Shown here piece after piece: positions 1 to 7,840 of a stretch of 64,000 nt of DNA (position 1 is its first letter; the number at the start of each line of letters is the position of its first letter). Origin of the DNA: Streptomyces fuscichromogenes (GTDB taxonomy: Bacteria; Actinomycetota; Actinomycetes; Streptomycetales; Streptomycetaceae); assembly GCF_014645815.1 (NCBI RefSeq), contig NZ_BMML01000009.1, positions 179,967-243,966 of the forward strand. The letters run 5' to 3'. The notes beneath the pieces are model-generated. The model was given only the letters and a program-made list of their open reading frames with translations. It had not been told where the DNA came from and made no database searches. Both the position numbers and the translations under genes were made by a program.

Positions 1-1
1 G

Positions 2-643
2 TCCGGCGAACCGCCGACCGCCCGCGCCTACCGCGAGGCGATGCGCACGCCGGCCACCGCCGCCACGGTCACCACGACCCTGCTGTTCATGGCCGCCCAG
101 TTCACCGTCTACGGCATCGCGGGCGCCTATCTGAAGGACCGCTTCGGCGCGTCCTCCGGGCTGATCTCGCTGACGCTGCTCGCCTTCGGCGTCATCGGGG
201 TGGCGGGCAACGCCTGCGCGCCGCGGATCGCCGAGCGGCTGGGCGGCGGGCGCACGGTGAGCGTCGCGGTGCTCGGGCTCGCGCTGGGCTTCGCGCTGCT
301 GCTGGTGGCTCCGCACTCCACGGCCGGGGTCGCCTTCTTCGCGTTCTGGGCGTTCTTCAGCCAGATGTACCAGGCGCCGCAGCAGGCCCGGCTGGTGGAG
401 CTGGTGCCGCTGCAGCCGGGGCTGATCCTCGCGCTGAACGCCGCGGCGCTGTACCTGGGGATGAGCCTCGGCAGCTTCATCGGCAGCAGCCTGCTGCCGG
501 ACCTGGGCGCCGGGCCGATTCCGTGGGCGGCCCTGGGGGTGCTCGTGCTGGCGGGGCTTGCCCATCTGTCCTCGGTCCGGCAGGTCGCCTCGGCGGCGGC
601 CGGTGCGGATCGGTCGGCGACCACTCCCGTGCGTACCGGTTAG
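2..643 (+). CDS. MFS transporter, C-terminal part (5' end outside window)
   Basis: The frame is open from the first complete codon and ends at TAG 641-643, so the gene begins upstream of the window. The visible part has about six hydrophobic segments with short Arg/Lys-rich loops, for example the loop around PRIAERLGGGR, which resembles the loop between helices of the C-terminal half of 12-TM major facilitator proteins. The family exports drugs or sugars across the cytoplasmic membrane; the substrate cannot be read from this half. A Ser/Ala/Arg-rich cytoplasmic tail closes the protein. The internal ATG at 41 is not a likely start because the frame continues upstream. Confidence 0.8.
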   Translation, partial: SGEPPTARAYREAMRTPATAATVTTTLLFMAAQFTVYGIAGAYLKDRFGASSGLISLTLLAFGVIGVAGNACAPRIAERLGGGRTVSVAVLGLALGFALLLVAPHSTAGVAFFAFWAFFSQMYQAPQQARLVELVPLQPGLILALNAAALYLGMSLGSFIGSSLLPDLGAGPIPWAALGVLVLAGLAHLSSVRQVASAAAGADRSATTPVRTG

Positions 644-668
644 GCGGCCGGTCGGTCGGTCGTCGTCT

Positions 669-720
669 GCGGCGCCGTCGTGGCTGGTCGCGCAGTTCCC
701 CGCGCCCCTTTCAGGGGCGC
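669..720 (+). repeat. Dispersed intergenic repeat, copy 1, with 3' hairpin
   Basis: Bases 669-699 are identical over 31 bp to the reverse complement of 43712-43742. The copy continues into a perfect 7-bp hairpin (702-708 with 714-720, loop of 5). It lies between the MFS gene and the SnoaL-like gene, where it may also stop MFS transcription. Elements of this type are scattered between Streptomyces genes; that statement is family knowledge, while the pairwise identity is visible here. Confidence 0.75.
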
Positions 721-749
721 CATCCCTCAAGTCAGTTCAAGGAGAACCC

Positions 750-1124
750 ATGAGCAGCCACCAGGTGAACTTCGTCCGGGAGTACATCGAGACCGTCTGG
801 AACCAGGGGCGGACCGAGCTGGCCGACAAGTACCTGGCCGAGGACCTCATCCAGCACAACCCGAACCTGCCCGACGGGCGGGCCCCGCTGGTCGAGTTCG
901 TGGACGGCTTCCACAAGCAGTTCCCGCGGGCCCGGTTCGAGATCCGGCGCGCGGCCGGTTCGGGAGACCTGGTCTTCCTGCACACCCGCTTCCGCGGCGA
1001 CCCGGACGACCGCGGCATGGTCGTCGTGGAGGTCTTCCGGATCGACGAGGGACTGATCGTCGAGCACTGGGACGTCCGCGACGAGATCCCGGAGACCACC
1101 GTCAGCGGACACGAGGTCGTCTGA
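750..1124 (+). CDS. SnoaL-like (NTF2-fold) polyketide-cyclase/ester-cyclase family protein
   Basis: A 124-residue single-domain protein with the SnoaL/NTF2-like pattern: an N-terminal helix (VREYIETVWNQG), the LAEDLIQHNP segment, the FHKQFPRARFEI strand and a C-terminal strand with HWDVRDE. The His/Asp residues of the last strand are where catalytic residues sit in this family. The start ATG 750 follows an AAGGAG ribosome binding site at 739-744. Members range from aromatic-polyketide cyclases to epoxide hydrolases and uncharacterised proteins, so the reaction is unknown. It is the first of four SnoaL-like genes in 7 kb, which suggests a shared small-molecule pathway. Confidence 0.85.
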   Translation: MSSHQVNFVREYIETVWNQGRTELADKYLAEDLIQHNPNLPDGRAPLVEFVDGFHKQFPRARFEIRRAAGSGDLVFLHTRFRGDPDDRGMVVVEVFRIDEGLIVEHWDVRDEIPETTVSGHEVV

Positions 1125-1147
1125 CCGCCCCGTCCGCCGGCTCCCCT

Positions 1148-1190
1148 CTGCCGTCCGGGAGGCTCCGCGCCTCCCGGGCGGCAGTCGTTT
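1148..1190 (+). terminator. Intrinsic terminator after SnoaL-like gene
   Basis: Inverted repeat 1148-1162 with 1170-1184 (15 bp, one G-U pair, loop of 7) followed by TCGTTTT. It lies 23 bp after the stop codon of the SnoaL-like gene and before the ribosome binding site of the next gene. Confidence 0.75.
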
Positions 1191-1226
1191 TCCCAGCCCG
1201 AGATTCCCAGGATCCAGGAGACACCT

Positions 1227-2849
1227 GTGACACGACAGCAGCCAGACCGGCGGCCGGCCGCCGGGCTCACCCGGCGCGGACTCCTCGGCTCGGCGGCCGC
1301 CGCCGGGGCCGGCGCGGCCCTTCTCCCCACCCCCGCCGGTGCCGCGGAGAGAGCGGCCGGTGCCCCCGCCGCGGTCACCGTCGACGCGTCCGACGCCCGC
1401 TATCTCGATCTCACCTCGCGCGGCTACAACGCGAGATTCACCGCCGCCCCCGACTCCGTGCGGCTCGTGCACAGCACCGAACAGGTGGTGGCCGTCGTCC
1501 AGGAGGCCGTGCGCGACGGCAGACGCATCGGGGTGCGCGGCGGCGGGCACTGCCTCGACGGGCTCGTCGACGACCCGGACGTACGGATACTCGTCGACAT
1601 GTCCGAGATGGACGCGGTCCGCCACGACCCCGCCCGCCGGGCCTTCCTCGTCGAGGGCGGCGCCACCCTCGGCCATGTCTACCGGACCCTCTACCTGGAG
1701 TGGGGGGTGGCGCTGCCGGGCGGCACCTGCCCGACCGTCGGCGTCGGCGGGCATGTCACCGGCGGCGGGTACGGCGCCATGTGCCGGCAGCACGGCGCGG
1801 TCGTGGACCACCTGTACGCCGTCGAGGTGGTGACCGTGGACGCGTCCGGCACCGCCCGCGCGGTGGTCGCCACCCGGGAGCCGGACGACCCGCACCGCGA
1901 GCTGTGGTGGGCGCACACCGGCGGGGGCGGCGGCACCTACGGCATCGTCACCCGCTACTGGTTCCGCTCCCCGGACGCCACCGGCACCGACCCGGCCGCC
2001 CTGCTGCCCCGGCCCCCGAAGACGCTCCTGAAGTCCACGGTCAGCATCAAGTGGAGCGACCTCACGGAAGCCGCCTTCACCGCCCTCGTCGCGGACCACG
2101 GCGCCTGGCACGCCCGCAACAGCGTGGCCGGCTCCGCCTACGACAGCCTGCACAGCGTGCTCATCCTCTACAACCGGGTGCAGGGCGCCGTGGTGCTCAA
2201 CACCCAGATCGACGGGACCCTGCCGGACGCCGCCGCGCTCCTCGACGGGTACGTCACGGCGGTGGCCGGCGGCATCGGGGCGCCGTACACCGAGGTCCGC
2301 TCTTCCTGGCCCTGGATGAAGACCACCCTCAAGGACCCCTACGACACCGGCCTGTACAACCGCACCAAGTCCAAGGGCGCCTACCTGCGCAGGGGCTGGT
2401 CCGCCGGGCAGGCCGCGACGCTGTACGGGTACCTCTCCGACGCCGGTTACGACGGACACGCCGGGATCCTGCTCTACTCCTACGGCGGCAAGGTCAACAC
2501 CGTCCCGTCCGCGACCACCGCGCTGGCCCAGCGGGACTCGGTCCTGAAGGCCAACTTCACCACGTACTGGCCGGACGCCGCCTCCGACGACCGGCACGTC
2601 ACCTGGATGCGGAACCTCTACCGGGACCTGTACACCGCCACCGGCGGGGTGCCCGCGCCCGACGACACCAACGACGGTTCGTACATCAACTACCCGGACA
2701 CCGACCTCGCCGACCCGGCCTGGAACACCTCGGGGGTGTCCTGGCAGAGCCTCTACTTCAAGGGCAACCTCCCGCGGTTGCAGGCCGTGAAAGCCAACTG
2801 GGACCCGCACAACGTCTTCCACCACCGGCTGTCCGTCACAGCGGACTGA
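1227..2849 (+). CDS. Secreted FAD-linked oxidase, berberine-bridge-enzyme type (PCMH + BBE domains)
   Basis: A 540-residue protein beginning with a Tat-type leader (TRRGLLGSAAAAGAGAALL) with a twin arginine. The FAD-binding PCMH-type domain follows at about residues 60-240, with VRGGGHCLDG (His and possibly Cys flavin attachment) and TCPTVGVGGHVTGGGYG. The C-terminus (about 490-535) has the BBE signature ending WDPHNVFHHRLSV. Such enzymes oxidise alcohols, sugars or alkaloid-like substrates with O2. The start GTG 1227 follows AGGAG at 1216-1220. It is convergent with the SDR operon and separated from it by a strong terminator. The substrate is unknown; export suggests an extracytoplasmic substrate or maturation step. 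Confidence 0.88.
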   Translation: MTRQQPDRRPAAGLTRRGLLGSAAAAGAGAALLPTPAGAAERAAGAPAAVTVDASDARYLDLTSRGYNARFTAAPDSVRLVHSTEQVVAVVQEAVRDGRRIGVRGGGHCLDGLVDDPDVRILVDMSEMDAVRHDPARRAFLVEGGATLGHVYRTLYLEWGVALPGGTCPTVGVGGHVTGGGYGAMCRQHGAVVDHLYAVEVVTVDASGTARAVVATREPDDPHRELWWAHTGGGGGTYGIVTRYWFRSPDATGTDPAALLPRPPKTLLKSTVSIKWSDLTEAAFTALVADHGAWHARNSVAGSAYDSLHSVLILYNRVQGAVVLNTQIDGTLPDAAALLDGYVTAVAGGIGAPYTEVRSSWPWMKTTLKDPYDTGLYNRTKSKGAYLRRGWSAGQAATLYGYLSDAGYDGHAGILLYSYGGKVNTVPSATTALAQRDSVLKANFTTYWPDAASDDRHVTWMRNLYRDLYTATGGVPAPDDTNDGSYINYPDTDLADPAWNTSGVSWQSLYFKGNLPRLQAVKANWDPHNVFHHRLSVTAD

Positions 2850-2873
2850 GAGCTCGGTCGCACCGTGGCATGA

Positions 2874-2911
2874 ACGAGCCCCCGCCTCGCTACGGTGAGG
2901 CGGGGGCTCGT
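2874..2911. terminator. Bidirectional terminator between convergent genes
   Basis: Perfect 15-bp inverted repeat, 2874-2888 with 2897-2911, loop of 8. It sits between the plus-strand FAD oxidase and the minus-strand SDR gene, close to the stop codons of both. Confidence 0.85.
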
Positions 2912-2922
2912 CCGGTTCGGGA

Positions 2923-3756
2923 TCAGCCGAAGCTGGCCGGGAAGGCCACCCCGGTCAGCGACTCGCTGAGTTCGCGCAGCCGGGCGCGGGACGCGTCGTC
3001 GTACGCCTGGGCGCCCGCGCGGGCCCGCGTCGAGCGGTTGAAGTAGACGCCCGTGACGTCGTCCAGCTTCGGGTCGGTGATCATCCGCAGCGTGTTGCGC
3101 ATGCCGTCCGCGACCGTGCTCTGCGGGGTGAACAGGTTCACCACCATCTTGGTCGGCATGTACGACGCCGGGTGCAGCGCGTTGGCCGTCACCCCGGTGC
3201 CCGCCAGCCGTTCGGCCAGGTCGAAGGTGAGCGAGATCTGGGCGAGCTTGGCCTGGCAGTAGGCCTGCACCCCGTCCCAGTTGCGCTCCAGCATCACGTC
3301 CCGGAAGTTGATCGGGGCCTGGCCCGCGGAGCTGACGTTGATGATCCGGGCCGGTGCCGAGGCCACCAGCAGCGGGGCGAGCCGGCAGCTGAGGATGTAG
3401 GCCGCCAGGTAGTCGACCTGGAAGGTGAGCTCCAGCCCGTCCTGGCTCTCCTGGCGGGCCAGTTCGACCCCGATGCCCGCGTTGTTCACCAGCACGTCCA
3501 GCCGGTCGTGCGTGGTGAGGATCCGCTCGGCGAGTTTGCCGATGTCCTCCAGGGAGGAGAAGTCGGCCAGTTCGTAGCTGAGCCGGCCGGTGGCGCCGGC
3601 CGCGCGCAGCTCGGCCAGCAGGTCCGCGCCCTTGGCCGCGCTGCGGCCGTGCAGGATCAGCGACGCGCCCTGCGCGGCGAGTTCACGGGCGACCGCGCGG
3701 CCGAGACCGTCGGTGGCGCCGGTGATGAGGATGGTCTGCTCGGGAACGGCCTTCAT
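2923..3756 (-). CDS. Short-chain dehydrogenase/reductase (SDR)
   Basis: A 277-residue classical-length SDR. The N-terminal nucleotide-binding motif is TGATDGLG (TGxxxGxG), followed by the LVNNAGIG strand, the catalytic Ser in INVSSAGQ and a YCQAKLAQ motif (YxxxK). Together these give a complete Ser-Tyr-Lys triad. It probably performs NAD(P)-dependent alcohol/ketone redox chemistry in the cytoplasm. The start ATG 3756 is chosen at the first residue of the Rossmann domain, where MKAVPEQTILITG begins; longer upstream frames lack homology. It is the last gene of the minus-strand operon, about 17 bp after the VOC gene. The substrate is unknown. Confidence 0.88.
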   Translation of the reverse strand: MKAVPEQTILITGATDGLGRAVARELAAQGASLILHGRSAAKGADLLAELRAAGATGRLSYELADFSSLEDIGKLAERILTTHDRLDVLVNNAGIGVELARQESQDGLELTFQVDYLAAYILSCRLAPLLVASAPARIINVSSAGQAPINFRDVMLERNWDGVQAYCQAKLAQISLTFDLAERLAGTGVTANALHPASYMPTKMVVNLFTPQSTVADGMRNTLRMITDPKLDDVTGVYFNRSTRARAGAQAYDDASRARLRELSESLTGVAFPASFG

Positions 3757-3772
3757 GTGGGGAACTCTCCTG

Positions 3773-4222
3773 TCAGGCGTACGTTGCCAGTTCTTCGGTG
3801 GACTGGTCGGTGTATCCCTGGCTGACCTCCACCACGATGCCGTCCGGGTCGGACACCCACACCGTCTTCCAGCCGGGGATGAACTCGTCGAAGGCCAGCG
3901 GTCCGAGCGTCGGCTCCAGTTCGCCCCCGGCGGCGGCGAGGAACGCGTCCACGTCGTCGACCTGGAAGGCGAGGTGCCGGGCGGTGCCGGGGCTGGCCGG
4001 GCCGTCCTTCGCGGCCGGGAAGAGCGGGTCCGCGTCGGTCGCGAACAGCTCCAGGTACACGGGGCCGTTGCGCAGGAACACCACGCGGGCGCCGTCGGCC
4101 TCCACCACCCGGGCCCGGCGGAAGCCGAAGTGCCGGCTGTAGAAGTCCTCGGTGGCCTTCTGGTCACGGCAGTTGAGGCCCACGTGCGCCCAGCGCAGGC
4201 CGTTCGGGGCGGCGGTCGTCAT
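3773..4222 (-). CDS. VOC-family (glyoxalase/dioxygenase-fold) protein
   Basis: About 149 residues with two beta-alpha-beta-beta-beta halves. The first contains WAHVGLNCRDQKATEDFY; the second contains GTARHLAFQVDDVDAFLA and ends VWVSDPDGIVVEVSQG. The metal-binding His/Glu positions of the vicinal-oxygen-chelate fold are present (H in AHVGL, E in YLELF, H in RHLAF, E in VVEVS). The family includes glyoxalases, ring-cleaving dioxygenases and resistance proteins. ATG 4222 has GGGAAG eight bases upstream; an alternative GTG at 4231 would overlap the upstream stop as GTGA. The gene is tightly coupled to the SnoaL-like gene upstream. Confidence 0.85.
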   Translation of the reverse strand: MTTAAPNGLRWAHVGLNCRDQKATEDFYSRHFGFRRARVVEADGARVVFLRNGPVYLELFATDADPLFPAAKDGPASPGTARHLAFQVDDVDAFLAAAGGELEPTLGPLAFDEFIPGWKTVWVSDPDGIVVEVSQGYTDQSTEELATYA

Positions 4223-4227
4223 GGCCG

Positions 4228-4599
4228 TCACTTCCCGGTGACCGGGGCGAACGGCACGGTGTCGTGCACGTTCGTCATGTACGTGATCAGCCCGCCCCGG
4301 ACCCGGAAGTAGTTGCACACCACGGCCTCGACCGTGATGCCGTCCGGGGTGCGGGCGGTGATGTCGGAGACCACCGCGGCCTGCTCGCCGTCCACCACGA
4401 CCAGGCGCGGGACGTTGGCGAAGGAGGCGTACATCTGAGGGAAGCCCTTCATCATCTCGCGGAGCGTCTCGCGTCCCTCGACATGCCCGGCCAGCTGCTC
4501 GTCCATGGTCTGGTCGATCGCGAACAGGTCGCACCAGGCGTCCCAGTCGCCCTCGTTGGCCAGCCGGTAGTACGTGTCGACCACTTCTCGGGTGCTCAT
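4228..4599 (-). CDS. SnoaL-like (NTF2-fold) protein
   Basis: A 123-residue NTF2-like protein. Features are an N-terminal helix (TREVVDTYYRLANEGDWDAW), an LFAIDQTMDEQLAGHVEG core and a long C-terminal sheet (VVCNYFRVRGGLITYMTN). In this family such proteins act as cyclases, isomerases or dehydratases, but no catalytic pair is certain here. It sits between the double-SnoaL gene and the VOC gene in the same operon and overlaps or abuts the VOC start. The intergenic space upstream is about 34 bp. Confidence 0.82.
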   Translation of the reverse strand: MSTREVVDTYYRLANEGDWDAWCDLFAIDQTMDEQLAGHVEGRETLREMMKGFPQMYASFANVPRLVVVDGEQAAVVSDITARTPDGITVEAVVCNYFRVRGGLITYMTNVHDTVPFAPVTGK

Positions 4600-4633
4600 G
4601 CGCCCGTCCTTTCCTGCATGCCTGTGATGGGGG

Positions 4634-5446
4634 TCAGGGGAGGGGCACGCCCAGCTGGCGCATCAGGCCCGTGGTGTCGGCCTGCACCCAGCGCTCGACG
4701 ACCTTGCCGTCCTCCAGGCGGTAGACCTCCAGGCTGGTCCAGGACACCTCCCTGCCGGTCGGCTCCTGGCCGAAGAACGGCGCGATGTGCCGGCCGTGGA
4801 ACGTGATGTGCATGATCACCCGGTCGGGGGCGGCCGGGTACAGGGCGTCGAGGTGCACCTTCATGTCCAGCGCGTCGTGCGCGCCCTTGATGATCACCTT
4901 GAGCTCGTCGAGGCTCTCGACGCTCCAGGCCGGGTTGTTGTCCTTGAAGGTGGGCCCGAACAGCTCGTCGAGGTCGTCGTAGCGGCGCTCGTTGACCGCG
5001 TCGCTGACCTGCCGGACCACGGTGTAGTTCAGGTCGTCCGAGGAGAGCTGGGCGCGCAGGCCGAACAGGTCGTCCTGGGCCCAGCGCTCGGCGAACAGGC
5101 CGTTCTCGGCCCGCCAGATCTCGGTCGTGGACCACTCGACCTTACGGCCGGTGGCCGGGAAGCCGAGCACGTCGCCGAGGTGGGTGCCGGTGAGCTTCAC
5201 CCGGGTGACGATCCGGTCCTCGCCGAGCGGCACCCCCTCCTCCAGCTCGCCCTTGAGGTCGAGCGACTCGTGGGCGCCGCGCACCGCCTCCAGGTAGGAG
5301 TCGATGCCGGTGATGTCGAAGCCGGGGTGGTGGTCGGTGAAGTCCGGGCTGAGCACGGCGCGGACCCCCTGGAGGTCGCCGGCGTTCAGCGCGTCCAGGA
5401 AGCGCCCGTAGAGCTTCTGGATCTCCTGCTGGTCACGGGTGGACAT
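4634..5446 (-). CDS. Tandem two-domain SnoaL-like protein (ester-cyclase family)
   Basis: 270 residues made of two SnoaL-like domains in a row, about 1-130 and 135-268. Each carries the same order of motifs: a start like YGRFLDALNAGD, an SPDFTDHHPG/GPTFKDNNPA segment, ESLDLKGELEE/DALDMKVHLDA, an RVKLTGTHLG/HITFHGRHIA strand, and a WAQDD/WVQAD end. Single-domain members normally dimerise, so the fusion may form an intramolecular pair. The start ATG 5446 overlaps the end of the GMC oxidoreductase by 14 bp, indicating translational coupling. The substrate is unknown. Confidence 0.85.
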   Translation of the reverse strand: MSTRDQQEIQKLYGRFLDALNAGDLQGVRAVLSPDFTDHHPGFDITGIDSYLEAVRGAHESLDLKGELEEGVPLGEDRIVTRVKLTGTHLGDVLGFPATGRKVEWSTTEIWRAENGLFAERWAQDDLFGLRAQLSSDDLNYTVVRQVSDAVNERRYDDLDELFGPTFKDNNPAWSVESLDELKVIIKGAHDALDMKVHLDALYPAAPDRVIMHITFHGRHIAPFFGQEPTGREVSWTSLEVYRLEDGKVVERWVQADTTGLMRQLGVPLP

Positions 5447-7070
5447 GGTGCATCCCCTCGGTCGGTCGGGCGGCGGACGGAAGCGGCTGGGAGCTGCCGA
5501 GGGCGAACGCCGCCGCGCGCTCGCCGATCATCACGCTGGGTGCGTGGGTGTTGCCGGCCACGATGGACGGCATGACGGAGGCGTCGGCGACCCTGAGGCC
5601 CTGGATGCCGTGGACGCGCAGCTCGGGGTCGGTGACCGCGTCCGGGCCCGTGCCCATCCGGCAGGTGCCGGCCGGGTGCCACAGGGTGGTGGCGTTGGCG
5701 GCGACGTAGTCGCGCAGCTCGGCGGGGCCCGACACGTCCTTGCCGGGGCCCAGTTCGTCGCCGCGGAAGGCGTCGAGGGCGCGGGTGGCGGCGAGTTCGC
5801 GGGCCAGTTCGACCCCGTACACCAGCACGTCCAGGTCGGCGGCCGAGGTGAGGTAGCCGGCGCTGATCACCGCGTTGGACTCGGGGTCGGCGTCGCGCAG
5901 CCGGACCCGGCCCCGGCTGTGCGGGAGCACGGCGATCGGCGCGAAGGTGAGGCCGGGTCCCTCCCACTGCCCGTCCGGCGCGCCGGCGGGCAGGAACTTG
6001 ACCGGGCCGAAGGTGAACTGCAGGTCGGGCGGGCCGTCCGGGTCGGCGGCCGGGGTGTGGGTGAACAGCCCGGCCTCGGAGAGCAGCGCGCCGGGCGGGT
6101 GCTCCTGGAGGGACTGGTAGCAGACCGGGGTGAAGAGGTGGTCCTGGAGCCCGGCGCCCACGCCCGGCAGGTCGCGCACGCAGTGGATGCCGTGCGCCCT
6201 GAGGTGGTCGGCCGGGCCGATCCCGGACAGCATCAGGAGCTTCGGCGTCTCGAACGCGCCCGCGGAGACGATGACTTCGCGGTCGGCGCGGATGCGGGCG
6301 GGGGCGCCGCCCTGGACGTACTCGACGCCGGTGACCCGGTCCCCGTCGAGCAGCAGCCGGGTGGTCCGGGCGCCGGTCAGCACGGTCAGGTTGGGGCGGT
6401 CCAGGGCCGGGCGCAGATAGGCGTCGGCGGCGCTGCACCGCCCGCCCGCGTCGTCGCGGTTGGTCTGGTAGAGGAAACCGAACCCGTCCTGCCGGGCGCC
6501 GTTGTAGTCGCCGTCGCTCGCCGCGTCGTGGCCGAGTTCACCGGCCGCCGCCACGAAGGCGGACGCCAGCGGGGACGGGTGGTCCAACTGCCGTACCCGG
6601 ACCGGGCCGTCGGCACCGCGCAGCTCGGAGCCGCCGCCGGAGTAGCTCTCGGCGCGCCGGAAGTAGGGCAGGACCTCGTCGTACGACCAGCCGCTCGCGC
6701 CCTCGGTGACCCAGCGGTCGTAGTCGTGGCGGCTGCCGCGCACCCACATCAGGGCGTTGACGGAACTGCACCCGCCGAGGACCTTGCCGCGGGCCACCGG
6801 GATCCGGCGGCCGGCCATGCCGGCCTCGGGTTCGGTCTCGTAGCCCCAGTCGATCTCGCCGCGCCAGTCGGCGGTGAGCAGGGAGAGGACCGAGGCGGCG
6901 TCGGCGTGGTGGATCTCGGGACGTTCGTCCGGGCCGCCGGCCTCCAGCAGGATCACGGTCACGGACGGGTCCGCGCTGAGCCGGGCGGCGACGGCGCAGC
7001 CGGCGGAACCCGCGCCGACCACCACGTAGTCGGCGCCCTGTGGCACCGGGGAAGTCGGATTCGACGGCAT
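5433..7070 (-). CDS. GMC-family FAD-dependent alcohol oxidoreductase
   Basis: A 545-residue member of the glucose-methanol-choline oxidoreductase family, close in length to choline and alcohol dehydrogenases. The N-terminal dinucleotide-binding motif is VVVGAGSAGCAVAARL, followed by LLEAGG. The GMC signature 1 region is GRRIPVARGKVLGGCSSVNALMWVRG-like. The C-terminal part has LWHPAGTCRMG, with the active-site His, and a second conserved His/Asn near GNTHAPSVM. It oxidises a primary or secondary alcohol to an aldehyde or ketone. The start ATG 7070 is chosen because GGAGG lies at 7076-7080. It forms an operon with SnoaL-like proteins. Confidence 0.92.
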   Translation of the reverse strand: MPSNPTSPVPQGADYVVVGAGSAGCAVAARLSADPSVTVILLEAGGPDERPEIHHADAASVLSLLTADWRGEIDWGYETEPEAGMAGRRIPVARGKVLGGCSSVNALMWVRGSRHDYDRWVTEGASGWSYDEVLPYFRRAESYSGGGSELRGADGPVRVRQLDHPSPLASAFVAAAGELGHDAASDGDYNGARQDGFGFLYQTNRDDAGGRCSAADAYLRPALDRPNLTVLTGARTTRLLLDGDRVTGVEYVQGGAPARIRADREVIVSAGAFETPKLLMLSGIGPADHLRAHGIHCVRDLPGVGAGLQDHLFTPVCYQSLQEHPPGALLSEAGLFTHTPAADPDGPPDLQFTFGPVKFLPAGAPDGQWEGPGLTFAPIAVLPHSRGRVRLRDADPESNAVISAGYLTSAADLDVLVYGVELARELAATRALDAFRGDELGPGKDVSGPAELRDYVAANATTLWHPAGTCRMGTGPDAVTDPELRVHGIQGLRVADASVMPSIVAGNTHAPSVMIGERAAAFALGSSQPLPSAARPTEGMHHVHP

Positions 7071-7094
7071 GTCAGCCTCCAAACGGTGACGGGG

Positions 7095-7508
7095 TCAGAG
7101 GGCGGCCGGCTCGCCGACCTGGTAGTCGACGATCACCGGGGCGGCGCCCGGCGCGGGGCGTTCGAGCCGCCACTGCTGGTTGATCCGGAACGAGGACACG
7201 GAGCCGTCGGCGGTCGACTTGGCCGTCCACACGACGGTCAGGTCGATACCGGTCCGGGTGCCGTCCTCCTGGTGGACGAGCTTCTCCACGGTGTGGTCCT
7301 GCTCGCTGTAGGCCTCGCCGACGGCCGCGTACCAGTCGACGAAGTCCGCGTGGCTGTGCAGGGTGCGCTCCGGGAAGGCCATCTCCAGGCCCTCGTCGGC
7401 GACGAGGGGCAACAGCTCCGCGACCGGGGCGTGCACGTTGAGCAGGCCGAACCAGCGCTGCACGAACTCCTCGATCTCCCGGTCGGAGCCGGTCTGTTCG
7501 GTGGACAT
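7095..7508 (-). CDS. SnoaL-like (NTF2-fold) protein, first gene of operon
   Basis: 137 residues with an NTF2-like layout: REIEEFVQRWFGLLNVHAP helix, LLPLVADEGLEMAFPER, SHADFVDWYAAVGEAYSEQDHTVEKL, and the strand pair GIDLTVVWTAK and FRINQQWRLER. It is the promoter-proximal gene of the minus-strand operon that continues through the GMC oxidase, the double SnoaL, SnoaL, VOC and SDR genes. The gap to the GMC gene is 24 bp. The function is not known; fold assignment is from sequence pattern only. Confidence 0.8.
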   Translation of the reverse strand: MSTEQTGSDREIEEFVQRWFGLLNVHAPVAELLPLVADEGLEMAFPERTLHSHADFVDWYAAVGEAYSEQDHTVEKLVHQEDGTRTGIDLTVVWTAKSTADGSVSSFRINQQWRLERPAPGAAPVIVDYQVGEPAAL

Positions 7509-7840
7509 GGGTGTCTCCGCTCATCGGGGTCCCGCCCCCGGGAACCGGGAGCGATACGCGTCCGATGACCCCACACCCCGGCCGCCCCGCGCGTCCCCGC
7601 GCCCGAACCCCGGGCGCACTGTGCGAAGTCGCTGTTCAGGCTCGGGCAACTCGCCCGCCGGGACGGCCGTACCGTCCGGTAGCGATGCTCCCGCAGGCCT
7701 TGGCCACAACATGCCGTAGTGCATTCGGCCACTTGGGCATGTGCCGTGAGCACGGGCGGCGGCGATGGTCCGGACGAAGTGCCCCGCCGTAGACAGGAAT
7801 CCGCCACTTGGCACCGTCCCGCCGATCCGGGAGGAATCCC
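7509..7840. promoter_or_regulatory. Divergent promoter region between the two accessory operons
   Basis: 332 bp without a gene, driving the SnoaL/GMC operon leftward and the DJ-1/ThDP/glgE operon rightward. It contains an inverted repeat, ACATGCC (7709-7715) with GGCATGT (7736-7742). The sequence GGCCAC followed by ATGCCGT-like bases also occurs twice (about 7702-7717 and 7728-7746). These are candidate operator sites shared by both operons. I cannot assign -10/-35 boxes with confidence. Confidence 0.4.

Noticed and set aside
680..3046. Long plus-strand open frame overlapping the FAD oxidase
   Set aside because: It is an alternate frame of GC-rich coding sequence, Arg/Pro/Gly-rich with no domain; the accepted genes in this interval have domains and ribosome binding sites.
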